NCBI GenBank assembly: GCA_033852075.1
Contig: JAWSVC010000022.1
Location: 1-64,000 of the forward strand
DNA from: QZLE01 sp033852075
Lineage (GTDB): Bacteria; Pseudomonadota; Gammaproteobacteria; QZLD01
Length of the DNA: 64,000 bases
Direction: 5' to 3'
Below are positions 43,660 to 52,660 of the stretch, piece by piece. The stretch's first letter is position 1, and the number at the start of each line of letters is the position of its first letter. The translations under genes and the position numbers were made by a program. The notes under the pieces are model-generated. The model worked only from the letters and a program-made list of their open reading frames with translations, was not told the DNA's origin and searched no databases.

Positions 43660-45006
43660 ATGCAAAAAGTTATTGTAATTGGAACCAACCATGCAGGAAC
43701 CTATGCTGTGCAAACTCTAGCTGATAGCTATGGCGATAAGTTTGAAATCACAACCTATGATCGCAATACAAATATCTCTTTCCTTGGTTGCGGCATGGCT
43801 CTTTGGATTAGCAAAATGATCGCTGGTGCTAGTGGACTATTTTATGCGACCCCAGAACTCCTTGAATCAAAGGGAGTAAATGTGAATATGGAACATGAGG
43901 TAACCGGGATTGATTTCGACAATAAGCAAATATCTATCAAGTGTACCAACACAGGAGAAGAAAAAACTGATTCTTATGATAAGTTGATTATTGCAGCTGG
44001 TTCATGGCCAATTCTTCCACCTATTCCAGGTATGGATCTGGAAAATGTTCACTATGCCAAGATTTTCCAAAATGCTCAGGATGTTATCGAAAAAATGGAA
44101 GATCCAACAATCAAAAAAGTGGCGGTGGTTGGCGCTGGTTACATTGGCGTTGAGCTAGCTGAGGCATTTAAGAGAAATGGTAAAGAGATCGTTTTGATAA
44201 ATGATATGAATGTTCTTAACTGCTACTACGATCCTGAATTTCAGGAGATGATGCGCGAAAACATGGCAAATAACGGAGTTGAACTGGCAATTGGCGAGCG
44301 CGTTACCGAAATCCAGGGCAAAGACGGCAAAGTTTGCGGTGTTGCTACCGACTCCCAACAATTTGATGTAGATATGGTGTTGATGTCTGTTGGCTTCAGA
44401 CCTAATACAGATTTCCTAAAGGGTACCGGAATTAACCTTGATGAGCGCGGCGTCATCAAGGTTGATAATCGCCAACAAACAAGCATTCCGGATGTTTATG
44501 CTATCGGTGATTGTTGCGACATCCAAAACAATGCATCTGAACAAAGAGAATACATTGCCTTGGCAACCAATGCAGTACGAACAGGAATAGTAGCAGCACA
44601 TAATTGTGCAGGCACAGATATTAAGATGCAAGGAGTTCAGGGTTCTAATGCTATCCACATCTTTGGTCTAAGCATGTGTTCAACCGGGATGACCGAAGAA
44701 ACAGCCACAAAAAAGGGCTTTAACGTTAAAACCGTAACGGTTACGGAGAACATTCGTCCTGACTTTATGCCGAAAAATGAAGAGGTAACACTTAAGGTGG
44801 TTTGGGAAAGTGAAACCGGTCGTATTCTGGGTGCACAAATGGCATCACGAGAAGATGTAACCCTGGCATTACATTTATTTAGCCTTATGATCCAGGAAAA
44901 ATATCCAATTCATAAACTTGCATTGCTGGACCAGTTCTTCTTACCACACTTTAATCGCCCTGCTAACTTTATTACCAGGGCTGGGTTGCTGGCACTACAA
45001 CAGTAA
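43660..45006 (+). CDS. nox: NADH oxidase / CoA-disulfide reductase family flavoprotein
   Basis: 448 aa. FAD-binding VIGTNHAGTYAVQ is at the N terminus, with His11 near the motif and the single redox-active Cys44 in SFLGCGMALWI, then the NAD-binding GAGYIGVELAEAF (about residue 157) and the second FAD motif YAIGDCCD. The NHAGT and FLGCGMALW motifs resemble water-forming NADH oxidases best known from Firmicutes, so horizontal origin is possible. It probably regenerates NAD+ and removes oxygen. GAGG precedes the start. Confidence 0.88.
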   Translation: MQKVIVIGTNHAGTYAVQTLADSYGDKFEITTYDRNTNISFLGCGMALWISKMIAGASGLFYATPELLESKGVNVNMEHEVTGIDFDNKQISIKCTNTGEEKTDSYDKLIIAAGSWPILPPIPGMDLENVHYAKIFQNAQDVIEKMEDPTIKKVAVVGAGYIGVELAEAFKRNGKEIVLINDMNVLNCYYDPEFQEMMRENMANNGVELAIGERVTEIQGKDGKVCGVATDSQQFDVDMVLMSVGFRPNTDFLKGTGINLDERGVIKVDNRQQTSIPDVYAIGDCCDIQNNASEQREYIALATNAVRTGIVAAHNCAGTDIKMQGVQGSNAIHIFGLSMCSTGMTEETATKKGFNVKTVTVTENIRPDFMPKNEEVTLKVVWESETGRILGAQMASREDVTLALHLFSLMIQEKYPIHKLALLDQFFLPHFNRPANFITRAGLLALQQ

Positions 45007-45224
45007 TTTGAAATTTGCATATATTGAAAGCGAGTCTTATGGCTCGCTTCAACACTTTGTTCATATAAATTTCTTTGAAAACTCAATTAAACACCGCATA
45101 TTTCAAAATCACATTTACCAGAAATAAATCCCGAAAAATCACATACTAACAAACGCATAACAATTACATTTCAAAGACTTACAATCAAGCGCATATTCAT
45201 GACATCCATTAATAACACACAACC

Positions 45225-45410
45225 ATGTGTTGCGCACAGCGCCACATACTTGTTGGTATTTTATTAAAAATACAGTCACTTTTACCATATACCAAGCAGC
45301 CAAATTCATGGATAATATCCCGCATTGATTCAGCGCAAGAAGCTAAAAATCATGGGGATTTGGTGACTCGTAAATATGAATCTAATAAGCAGCAAATATG
45401 GGGATTTTAA
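45225..45410 (+). CDS. Doubtful 61-codon ORF upstream of an orphan terminator
   Basis: ATG start without a recognisable ribosome-binding site. The C-terminal half (RIDSAQEAKNHGDLVTRKYE) looks more protein-like than the first half, so this may be a fragment of a lost gene. It ends 36 bases before a strong terminator. I do not recognise it. Confidence 0.2.
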   Translation: MCCAQRHILVGILLKIQSLLPYTKQPNSWIISRIDSAQEAKNHGDLVTRKYESNKQQIWGF

Positions 45411-45446
45411 AAACCGATATGTCTCTCCTTAAAAAACATAACGGGT

Positions 45447-45478
45447 AAAGCTGCAGCTTGTCCAACTGCAGCTTTTTT
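45447..45478 (+). terminator. Strong Rho-independent terminator, no obvious gene in front
   Basis: AAAGCTGCAG (45447-45456) pairs with CTGCAGCTTT (45466-45475) around a 9-base loop and continues into a T-run, so it terminates plus-strand transcripts. Confidence 0.85.
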
Positions 45479-45524
45479 ATTTTTTTATGCAAAAAAATTC
45501 CAAAAAACAGAATTAATTATCGTT

Positions 45525-46430
45525 TCACTTTTTTGCGTCAGAAGTTAATAAATCATTAAACGGTTCAAAGTTTATCAGTGGATGCAATGCAGGATCAGTT
45601 TCAATATCCTCTCTATAGCTATCTCTTCTTTTCAAGGCTTCTGATAAATAACTGACAGCTTCTTCTTTCTTATCCATAGCTGCATATGCGCACGCTAGCT
45701 GATAAAAAGCATGGCTATTTTCCGGGTCTATAACTAACGCCTGATGGCATAAATTTGAAGCCCACTGCGGCTCACCCAACTCAAGCACAGCATCTGCCTT
45801 ATAGGTTAAGGCCTCACAATCATTACCCTTTAATTCTAATATTTTATCGTAAATTTCAATCTTATTATTTGGACTATTGTCTTGCCCCGCCCTTAACCAA
45901 AGAGATTGAACCTCTTGAGTTAACTCAATCTCTTCTCTATTTTCTTCAATATGCTTGGTTTTTTGAGTTAACTGCTTCTCAATAATTTGCAATCTTTGTT
46001 CATATTCATTCACCAGCTTAGAAATTTGCTCATCAGCCAATGAATGAACTCTTTCCTTTATATCCCTAATCGAAGTCCATCCAACCAGAACAAGAATTGA
46101 AGTAGCACCTGCAATCAAATAAAAGAAATATGTAATAGTATCTGTAGAATAAGCTACAGCCCTATCAACAGATTTATGCTCTCTATCATAAATCTGTTGC
46201 AATAGTTCATTCTTCAGTTTTGCCTGCTCAATACGTACTTGCTTCAAATCATCAAGGATATACCTTTCAACAAAAGGTGAATATAAGGGTTTATCCAACT
46301 CTGCTACTACTGCAGATATTTTTTTCTCTTCAAGCTCCACTTTTTCATTATTTGAAATGGAATTTGCGAATAAACTGCTATACGAGAAAAGCAAAAGTAC
46401 TGTTAGTATTAATTTAAATATACTTAACAT
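45525..46430 (-). CDS. Membrane-anchored TPR protein of unknown function
   Basis: 301 aa. A signal peptide (residues 1-22) and periplasmic segment precede a membrane helix (about 100-122), a cytoplasmic coiled coil (about 125-175), and at least two tetratricopeptide-like repeats (about 180-265) with the pattern ALTYKADAVLELGEPQWAS and SHAFYQLACAYAAMDKKEEA. It ends with a region mentioning no catalytic motif. It follows ectC by 12 bases and may be co-transcribed with the ectoine genes, though no ectoine role is known for it. Confidence 0.75.
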   Translation of the reverse strand: MLSIFKLILTVLLLFSYSSLFANSISNNEKVELEEKKISAVVAELDKPLYSPFVERYILDDLKQVRIEQAKLKNELLQQIYDREHKSVDRAVAYSTDTITYFFYLIAGATSILVLVGWTSIRDIKERVHSLADEQISKLVNEYEQRLQIIEKQLTQKTKHIEENREEIELTQEVQSLWLRAGQDNSPNNKIEIYDKILELKGNDCEALTYKADAVLELGEPQWASNLCHQALVIDPENSHAFYQLACAYAAMDKKEEAVSYLSEALKRRDSYREDIETDPALHPLINFEPFNDLLTSDAKK

Positions 46431-46442
46431 AGTGCAAATACT

Positions 46443-46841
46443 TTATATGGCTTCCGCTTCAAGGTCGTATGATCCATCCTTGTTATGAACTTCTTTACCA
46501 TTTAAGGCAGGGTTAAATACACAAGCCAATTTTAGTTCGGAAAATGCACGTAGCATATGTTTATCATTTTTATCCAAGATATATATTGTTCCTGGCTTTA
46601 TTTGGTGTTTTTTCCCATCATCAAGGTTTTCAATCTCCCCTTCACCTGAAATACAATAAACAGATTCGAAATGATTTTGATAATGCAGATAAAAATCTGC
46701 TCCTTGGTATATAGTCGTTATATGAAATGAAAAACCAACCTGATCATCTTTCAACAACAACCTGGTACTTTCCCAATTGCCATCAGGAGAAATAATTCTA
46801 CGCCCGTCTTTTTGAGCTTGATCTAAATTTCTAACTATCAT
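46443..46841 (-). CDS. ectC: L-ectoine synthase
   Basis: 132 aa single-domain cupin. It starts MIVRNLDQAQ and carries the iron-binding cupin motifs around YLHYQNHFESVYCISGEGE and GTIYILDKNDKH. It cyclises N-gamma-acetyldiaminobutyrate to ectoine, a compatible solute for osmotic stress. Third gene of ectA-ectB-ectC. No ectD (hydroxylase) follows. Confidence 0.96.
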   Translation of the reverse strand: MIVRNLDQAQKDGRRIISPDGNWESTRLLLKDDQVGFSFHITTIYQGADFYLHYQNHFESVYCISGEGEIENLDDGKKHQIKPGTIYILDKNDKHMLRAFSELKLACVFNPALNGKEVHNKDGSYDLEAEAI

Positions 46842-46861
46842 TTTACAACCCTAAGTTTTAA

Positions 46862-48166
46862 TTAAGCCGCATCTGAGCCATCAAAATAATCTTTTTCTTC
46901 CGGAATACTATCTTCCTTAGCACAAACCTCTTTAATTGCTTGTTCAACAATATCAATACCTTTTTTAAGGCTATCATCACTAATGATTAATGGGCAAAGA
47001 AATTTAACCACCTGATCATCAGCACCACTAGTTTCAATTATCAAACCTTTTTTAAATGCATTTTTTGTGATTTTTGCAGCAAGCTCTCCATTAACACAGT
47101 TGATACCTCGAAACATGCCACGACCACGACAGGTAAAGTTACCCTCACCATATTTTTCTACAATAGAATCCAAACGATCAGCAACATACTTGCCTTTACG
47201 CTTAACCTCTTTAGAAAAATTGTCATCAGACCAGTAATGATCAATTGCAGCCTTTGCTGTGACAAAAGCATGATTATTACCACGAAAAGTTCCGTTATGC
47301 TCTCCTGGTTTCCACTGATCTAAATCAGGTCTTATCAACACTACTGCAAAAGGAAGCCCGTACCCAGAAAGAGACTTCGACATAGTCACAATATCTGGTT
47401 TTATTCCGGCCTCTTCAAAACTAAAAAAGGTTCCTGTTCTGCCACATCCGGCCTGAATATCATCAACAATTAATAAAACATCATGCTTTCGACAAACAAG
47501 TTCAAGATTTTGCAACCATTCAAAACTTGCAGCATTGATTCCCCCTTCACCCTGCACTGTTTCCAAGATGCAAGCAGCAGGCTTATCAATTCCGCTACTA
47601 GAATCTGATAACACTTTATCCAAATATGCTGTTGTATCTATATCTTCACCAAGATAATTATCATAAGGCATTCTACTGGTACCACTTAAGCTAACGCCTG
47701 CAGCACCACGATGATGTGAATTACCTGTAGCGGCTAATGATCCCAGGCTCACACCATGGAACCCATTAGTAAAAGAAATAATATTTTCTCTTCCGGTTAT
47801 ATTGCGAGCTAATTTTAAAGCGGCCTCAACTGCATTTGTTCCAGTAGGACCTGTAAATTGCATTACATAGTTTAGATCCCTTGGCTTTAAAATTTTTTCA
47901 TTAAATGCCTGAAGAAATTCGCCTTTGGCCTTTGTATGTAAATCAAGACCATGGGTGACACCATCATTATTTATATATTCAACCAACTTTTCCTTCAAAA
48001 CAGGATTGTTATGGCCGTAATTTAGAGTTCCGGCACCGGCAAGAAAATCAAGATATTGATTTCCATCTTCATCATAAAGATGCTCGCCTTTTGCCTTATT
48101 AAATACTCTCGGAAACGACCTAGCATATGACTGCACTTCAGATTCAATTTCTTCAAATATTTTCAT
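46862..48166 (-). CDS. ectB: Diaminobutyrate-2-oxoglutarate transaminase
   Basis: 434 aa class III aminotransferase. The PLP lysine lies in MSKSLSGYGLPFAV, and VDDIQAGCGRTG and GPTGTNAVEAALKLAR are conserved. It converts aspartate semialdehyde to diaminobutyrate, the first step of ectoine synthesis. TAGGAGAA precedes the start by about 8 bases. It lies 20 bases before ectC and 90 after ectA. Confidence 0.96.
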   Translation of the reverse strand: MKIFEEIESEVQSYARSFPRVFNKAKGEHLYDEDGNQYLDFLAGAGTLNYGHNNPVLKEKLVEYINNDGVTHGLDLHTKAKGEFLQAFNEKILKPRDLNYVMQFTGPTGTNAVEAALKLARNITGRENIISFTNGFHGVSLGSLAATGNSHHRGAAGVSLSGTSRMPYDNYLGEDIDTTAYLDKVLSDSSSGIDKPAACILETVQGEGGINAASFEWLQNLELVCRKHDVLLIVDDIQAGCGRTGTFFSFEEAGIKPDIVTMSKSLSGYGLPFAVVLIRPDLDQWKPGEHNGTFRGNNHAFVTAKAAIDHYWSDDNFSKEVKRKGKYVADRLDSIVEKYGEGNFTCRGRGMFRGINCVNGELAAKITKNAFKKGLIIETSGADDQVVKFLCPLIISDDSLKKGIDIVEQAIKEVCAKEDSIPEEKDYFDGSDAA

Positions 48167-48194
48167 GTTTATTCTCCTAGGTTAAAGATCTGCA

Positions 48195-48214
48195 TGCTGT
48201 TCTTTCAAACAGCA
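48195..48214 (-). other. Small hairpin in the ectA-ectB gap
   Basis: TGCTGTT (48195-48201) pairs with AACAGCA (48208-48214) around six bases. There is no T-run. It may tune or protect the ectB message. Confidence 0.35.
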
Positions 48215-48256
48215 CCTTTTACAAGTCCATGTATTTAAAATGTTTGATGACACCGT

Positions 48257-48745
48257 TCAATTAAACGGGCCTATTGTGACTAGAATTTCTGAATCATGCG
48301 CTCCACGAAAATGCTTTTCCTTATCAAACAATATTTCGCTATTAAGATCAGCACCAAACTTTTTGGCAATACCTTTAAATAAGGCCCATGACGCTGTATT
48401 GGACTCAGTAATTGTGGTTTGAACATACTTGATATGATTATCTTTATTCCTAATAAAGATATCTTCTACCATTCTTGAAGCGAGACCTAATCCCCTAACT
48501 TGTTCTGCAACAGCGACTTGCCAAATAAATAATGTATTTTTATTTTCCGGAGTAATATAACCGCTGATAAAGCCAACTACTTTTTCATTAGCCTCAGCAA
48601 TAACGCTCGTACTACTAAAATGAGTACACTGCAAAAGATTACAATAGGCAGAATTGGTATCCAGCGGGGGACATTTCGCAATTAATTCATATACCGAAAA
48701 ACCATCGGTCGATTTAGGTTGGCGTAGAATAAGTTCTGATTCCAT
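48257..48745 (-). CDS. ectA: L-2,4-diaminobutyrate acetyltransferase
   Basis: 162 aa GNAT-fold protein. The acetyl-CoA loop reads VAEQVRGLGLASRMVEDI, preceded by VVGFISGYITPENKNTLFIW. It acetylates diaminobutyrate in the second step of ectoine synthesis. First gene of ectABC. The start has only a weak ribosome-binding site (TAGAG). The 199-base divergent gap to cheW carries the putative EctR operator. Confidence 0.95.
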   Translation of the reverse strand: MESELILRQPKSTDGFSVYELIAKCPPLDTNSAYCNLLQCTHFSSTSVIAEANEKVVGFISGYITPENKNTLFIWQVAVAEQVRGLGLASRMVEDIFIRNKDNHIKYVQTTITESNTASWALFKGIAKKFGADLNSEILFDKEKHFRGAHDSEILVTIGPFN

Positions 48746-48885
48746 CTCTATTTCTATATATCTCTAATATATTCAGCTCTAATCATTAAATAGCAAAAAA
48801 ACAGCAATCTAGCATATACATCACAACTAACAGTTTAATATATAAAAGATTATCATTTTAAATTGATAATTTGCTTAGTGCTGTA

Positions 48886-48903
48886 AATATTGTACACTAA
48901 ATA
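48886..48903. promoter_or_regulatory. Putative EctR operator between ectABC and cheW-ectR
   Basis: On the minus strand TATTTAGT-GT-ACAATATT is a pseudo-palindrome of two 8-bp half-sites 2 bases apart. It closely resembles the EctR1 box reported for Methylomicrobium alcaliphilum (TATTTAGT-GT-ACTATATA, recalled from memory). A TATAAT hexamer (48908-48903, minus) touches it, as expected for a repressor covering the ectA -10. Confidence 0.6.
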
Positions 48904-48944
48904 TTATATATTTCAAATTCCTATAAATTTAAGATTTTTTGTAG

Positions 48945-49442
48945 ATGTCTGACCAAATAAAAAACACAGAAATCGAACCAGAAGACTCTCACATCGAACA
49001 ATGGGTGAGCTTTAAGATCGAGCATGAATATTATGCACTACCGATTTATGATGTTCGTGAAATAACACCATATATAGAAACTGATCCAGTCCCCGGAGCC
49101 AGCAAAATAGTCGACGGAGTTTTAAATATCAGAGGCAGTGTAGCTACCATTCTTTCCGGAAGAAAATTTATTGCTAGCGGCAAGGATAATATTGAGTCTC
49201 CAAAACATATCGTGGTATTGGATATCGCCTCTGAATTAATGGGAATATGCGTAGATGAAATCGGCGGACTAATCTCATTTTCAGATACCAATGTACAACC
49301 AAACCTAGGTTCAGTTAAAAAGGAAATCATTTGCGGTACAGTGCATATCGAAGAACAACTTTACATACTTTTAGATTTAAAAAACTTTCAGGAAACAATC
49401 AAATTAGAGAATATTGAAGAAGATGGTGAGCTCCATGTATAA
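48945..49442 (+). CDS. CheW-type chemotaxis adaptor
   Basis: 165 aa single CheW domain (WVSFKIEHEYYALPIYDVRE, PVPGASKIVDGVLNIRGSV, ILLDL). CheW couples chemoreceptors to CheA. No cheA or other che genes are in the window. It overlaps the MarR regulator gene by 8 bases and is divergent from ectABC, placing it in the probable EctR-controlled unit. A large chemoreceptor lies 0.6 kb away. Confidence 0.88.
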   Translation: MSDQIKNTEIEPEDSHIEQWVSFKIEHEYYALPIYDVREITPYIETDPVPGASKIVDGVLNIRGSVATILSGRKFIASGKDNIESPKHIVVLDIASELMGICVDEIGGLISFSDTNVQPNLGSVKKEIICGTVHIEEQLYILLDLKNFQETIKLENIEEDGELHV

Positions 49443-49968
49443 TTCTTGCGACATTAACATTAAAATCGACAAGGAAACAATCTTGGATAATATTGAAGGG
49501 GTTCTAATATCTTTGCGCAGAATTATCAGGGCAACTGATTTACACTCTAAACATTTGGCCAAAACAACAGGTTTAACATCACCTCAAATTCTTGTTTTAA
49601 AAACAATTAGAGATAAAGGCGAAGTTACAATTGGTGAAATCGCTAACGAAGTTAGCCTGAGTCAAGCTACCGTCACCACAATTCTAGACCGCCTTGAAAA
49701 AAAAGAATTTGTATATCGCAAACGTTCTAATGAAGATAAAAGAAAGGTACATGCCTACCTAACTGAAAAAGCACTGGAAACATTATTAGATGCTCCAATG
49801 CCATTACAAGACCATTTTGCCCGTCAGTTTGCCGATCTGCACGATTGGGAACAAACCATGATAATTTCATCATTACAAAGAGTGGCTCAAATGATGGATG
49901 CCCAACACATAGACGCGTCGCCGGTTCTTGATATCGGTCATTTAGACCGTCAGGGAACTGACATATAG
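49435..49968 (+). CDS. ectR: MarR-family regulator, probable ectoine regulator EctR
   Basis: 177 aa from ATG 49435, which overlaps the cheW stop; ATG 49423 is also possible. A MarR winged helix-turn-helix spans about residues 25-125, with VTIGEIANEVSLSQATVTTI as recognition region and a wing containing RKRSNEDKRK. The C-terminal DLHDWEQTMI stretch is typical of EctR1, which represses ectABC in halophilic methylotrophs. A matching operator lies in the ectA-cheW gap. Assignment rests on context and motif; MarR proteins are hard to subtype by eye. Confidence 0.82.
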   Translation: MYNSCDINIKIDKETILDNIEGVLISLRRIIRATDLHSKHLAKTTGLTSPQILVLKTIRDKGEVTIGEIANEVSLSQATVTTILDRLEKKEFVYRKRSNEDKRKVHAYLTEKALETLLDAPMPLQDHFARQFADLHDWEQTMIISSLQRVAQMMDAQHIDASPVLDIGHLDRQGTDI

Positions 49969-50009
49969 TAAGCACATAATTTATGTAATTAACCTTGTAT
50001 CATGCAATG

Positions 50010-52436
50010 CTATACCTTGAAAAAGCTTACCTGGCTGTTCAAAGTTCCTGCTTGAGATTTTAAATTTTCACTATTGGCAGATGCCTCTTCAGCAAGAGCT
50101 GCATTTTGTTGTGTAATTTCATCCATACTGGATAAAGCTTGATTTACTTGGGAAATTCCTAAATTTTGCTGATTACTTGCCGATGCAATTTCAGCAATCA
50201 TATCTCTTACCTTCGTTACCCCATCTACAATTTCAGACAAGGTATCGCCAGATTTTGCAACAAGCTCCGAACCAGCTTTAACCTTATCAACACTATCCTG
50301 AATAAGTTCTTTGATCTCTTTTGCCGCTGTTGCACTACGTTGTGCAAGGTTTCTTACTTCAGTTGCTACTACTGCAAAGCCCCTTCCCTGCTCACCTGCT
50401 CTAGCGGCCTCAACCGATGCATTAAGAGCAAGAAGATTAGTCTGAAACGCAATCTCATCAATAACACCAATGATGTCAGCAATCTTGGCACTACTTTCAT
50501 TGATCTCATCCATTGCACCAACAGCATTACTAACAACACCTTTCCCATCTTCAGCAACATCCTTCGCATTTATTGCCAATTCATTTGCATGCTTAGCATG
50601 TTCTGCATTTTGCTTAACCGTACTCGTTAGCTCCTCCATACTTGAAGCTGTTTCTTCAAGGGATGACGCCTGTGATTCTGACCTTCTAGACATATCAGAA
50701 TTACCTGCTGCAATCTCTCCTGATGCACTAGAAACAATTGATGAAACTCTGGCAATATTAGCAACAACCTCAGTTATATTTTCCATAGATTGATTCAGTG
50801 CTTTTTTCAAAATACCAAATTGCCCAGGGTGATCTGCCTCCACCCGCTGAGTTAGATCACCATTTGATAATGAAACCGCAATCCCACTAATATCATCAAT
50901 TCCATTTTGAACTATGTCTAACGATCTATTTATATTATTTTTTAACAGATGAAGATCTCCAGACATATCTATATCAATACGTGTAGAAAACTCACCTTTC
51001 GCAACTTTTGCCATAACCCCGTTAACTGACTCTATAGCCCGATCCAAAGCATTCATTGAGTTAACAACAATCAGAGCGTTTTCTTTAAACTCTCCCTTCA
51101 AATCAAAATCAACCTTCTTAGAAAAATCACCATTTGCTAAAGCTGTCATAAGGCTATTTTGAACTGAAGATGTCTCCTTGATCGCATATATTGTTTCATT
51201 AATCCCGTCTTTTAGATTTTTCAACCCACCTTTGGCTTCAATATTTACAGTACTATCGAAATTCCCTTCTGCCAGCTCAGCAATAGACTCTATAGAAGCA
51301 TTAATAACTAACTCTAAATTTGAGACGAATGTATTAAATGCATTTGAAAGCTCTGCAATTTCATCATCACCAACAACCTCCAACCTACTATTTAGGTCAC
51401 CATCTCCTGAAGCTATCTCCTTAAGTGAATTGGTAACTTGCTTAACCCTTCTAACAATACTTGTTGCTGTCCATAAAATTAATAATGAAACACCAATTAT
51501 TGTTAATGCAGAAATAACAATCTGTCCATAAAAATCTCTATTACTCTGTTCCTGAATTTCTACTATAGAATGCCCCATATTATCTAAAGAAAGCGAGATT
51601 ACATCTGCAATATCATTAACCTTTTTAGAGATAGGATTCCAAAATTGATCTGGAGTATATTCAAAGACACCAGTCGAAGCATTGGACATAACATGCTGAT
51701 AGATCTTTTCCGATTCTTTCCAATGAGACGAGCCAATCTTACTATCAAGATGTTTTTTAGCTGATTCAGGCAATAATAGCGCAGGGGAATTTAAGTTAGC
51801 ATCCACCCCAGAATTAAGGGATGTAATTTTAGAAAACTCTTCCTCAGAAAGTTTTGTACCTCTTGCAAGTACGCTTGAAATATTTGCTCTTAACAATCCA
51901 GCACTTTCTCTTGCAATCTCCAAAATTATTATACTACCCATTTTTTTACCGAAACCTTTAGTGGTTTTCGAACGAGCAATAGCAGTCTGAAGATCAATTA
52001 GCTGCATCACCAATCCAGTATAATCTGCAACTTCTTTTTTCTTAAGGCTTATATCTTGTTTTGCATATTTTGATCTATACCTATCTAATTTACTTTGAAT
52101 TTCTGAAAGTTTTGACGCTAATTTATCATTAGCAATCTGCAAATTAACTAAAGAATCTTTCCAAATTACCATATGCTCATTGGTAGCAGACTGCAATTTC
52201 GTTACGTCTTTATAAGCAGCTCCTCCAGAAAGATATACTGCTGTTTTTCCTCTCTCTCTTTGCAGATCTCCAATCAAAACAGATGTCTGTTTTAACACTT
52301 GGATATTACCTTCCATGGAATCTAGAATCTTAAAAACAGACAAGGTTTCCAAGCTATTATTCACAATCAATACAACAAGAACAATTAATGGAACTACCCC
52401 CAACAAAAAAATCCTTTTCGTTAAAGTAAGCCTCAT
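50010..52436 (-). CDS. Methyl-accepting chemotaxis protein with NIT-like sensor and HAMP array
   Basis: 808 aa from ATG 52436, preferred because GGAG lies 9 bases upstream and the protein then begins MRLTLTKRIFLLG. First helix about residues 8-27; periplasmic domain with LQRERGKTAVYLSGG, typical of the nitrate/nitrite-sensing NIT domain; second helix about 305-327. Five HAMP-like modules follow in series (repeated motifs such as ELAEGNFDSTVNIE and VAKGEFSTRIDIDM). The signalling tip EIAFQTNLLALNASVEAARA is canonical. No C-terminal CheR/CheB-tether pentapeptide is seen. It converges on the MarR gene. Confidence 0.92.
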   Translation of the reverse strand: MRLTLTKRIFLLGVVPLIVLVVLIVNNSLETLSVFKILDSMEGNIQVLKQTSVLIGDLQRERGKTAVYLSGGAAYKDVTKLQSATNEHMVIWKDSLVNLQIANDKLASKLSEIQSKLDRYRSKYAKQDISLKKKEVADYTGLVMQLIDLQTAIARSKTTKGFGKKMGSIIILEIARESAGLLRANISSVLARGTKLSEEEFSKITSLNSGVDANLNSPALLLPESAKKHLDSKIGSSHWKESEKIYQHVMSNASTGVFEYTPDQFWNPISKKVNDIADVISLSLDNMGHSIVEIQEQSNRDFYGQIVISALTIIGVSLLILWTATSIVRRVKQVTNSLKEIASGDGDLNSRLEVVGDDEIAELSNAFNTFVSNLELVINASIESIAELAEGNFDSTVNIEAKGGLKNLKDGINETIYAIKETSSVQNSLMTALANGDFSKKVDFDLKGEFKENALIVVNSMNALDRAIESVNGVMAKVAKGEFSTRIDIDMSGDLHLLKNNINRSLDIVQNGIDDISGIAVSLSNGDLTQRVEADHPGQFGILKKALNQSMENITEVVANIARVSSIVSSASGEIAAGNSDMSRRSESQASSLEETASSMEELTSTVKQNAEHAKHANELAINAKDVAEDGKGVVSNAVGAMDEINESSAKIADIIGVIDEIAFQTNLLALNASVEAARAGEQGRGFAVVATEVRNLAQRSATAAKEIKELIQDSVDKVKAGSELVAKSGDTLSEIVDGVTKVRDMIAEIASASNQQNLGISQVNQALSSMDEITQQNAALAEEASANSENLKSQAGTLNSQVSFFKV

Positions 52437-52600
52437 ATGTTTTCTCCAAGATTCGTAATATGCATATTTTAAAAAGTCTAGTTCAAATTGGTACATTTAC
52501 AAAAACCGCATCACCAAGACGTGAGGTAACTAGCAAAACCTATATGAAAATCATTATTTAATATTTACACCAACAACATAACCAATTCTTAGCCAGCATT

Positions 52601-52638
52601 AAAAAAGGCCGCTTGCATTTCAACACAAGCAGCCTTTT
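52601..52638 (-). terminator. Rho-independent terminator after the subtilase gene
   Basis: On the minus strand AAAAGGCTGCTTG pairs with CAAGCGGCCTTTTTT (one mismatch) 22 bases past the stop. Confidence 0.85.
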
Positions 52639-52660
52639 AAAATATCAGCGGTTATACTAG

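Larger units (their letters stand above)
45007..45524. other. 518-base gap downstream of the NADH oxidase gene
   Basis: It contains a hairpin at 45028-45049 (AAGCGAG/CTCGCTT) without a T-run, a weak 61-codon plus-strand frame (45225-45410) without a ribosome-binding site, and a strong terminator at 45447-45478. A transcript clearly ends there, but its source (a long nox 3' end or a small RNA/gene) is not evident. Confidence 0.5.
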
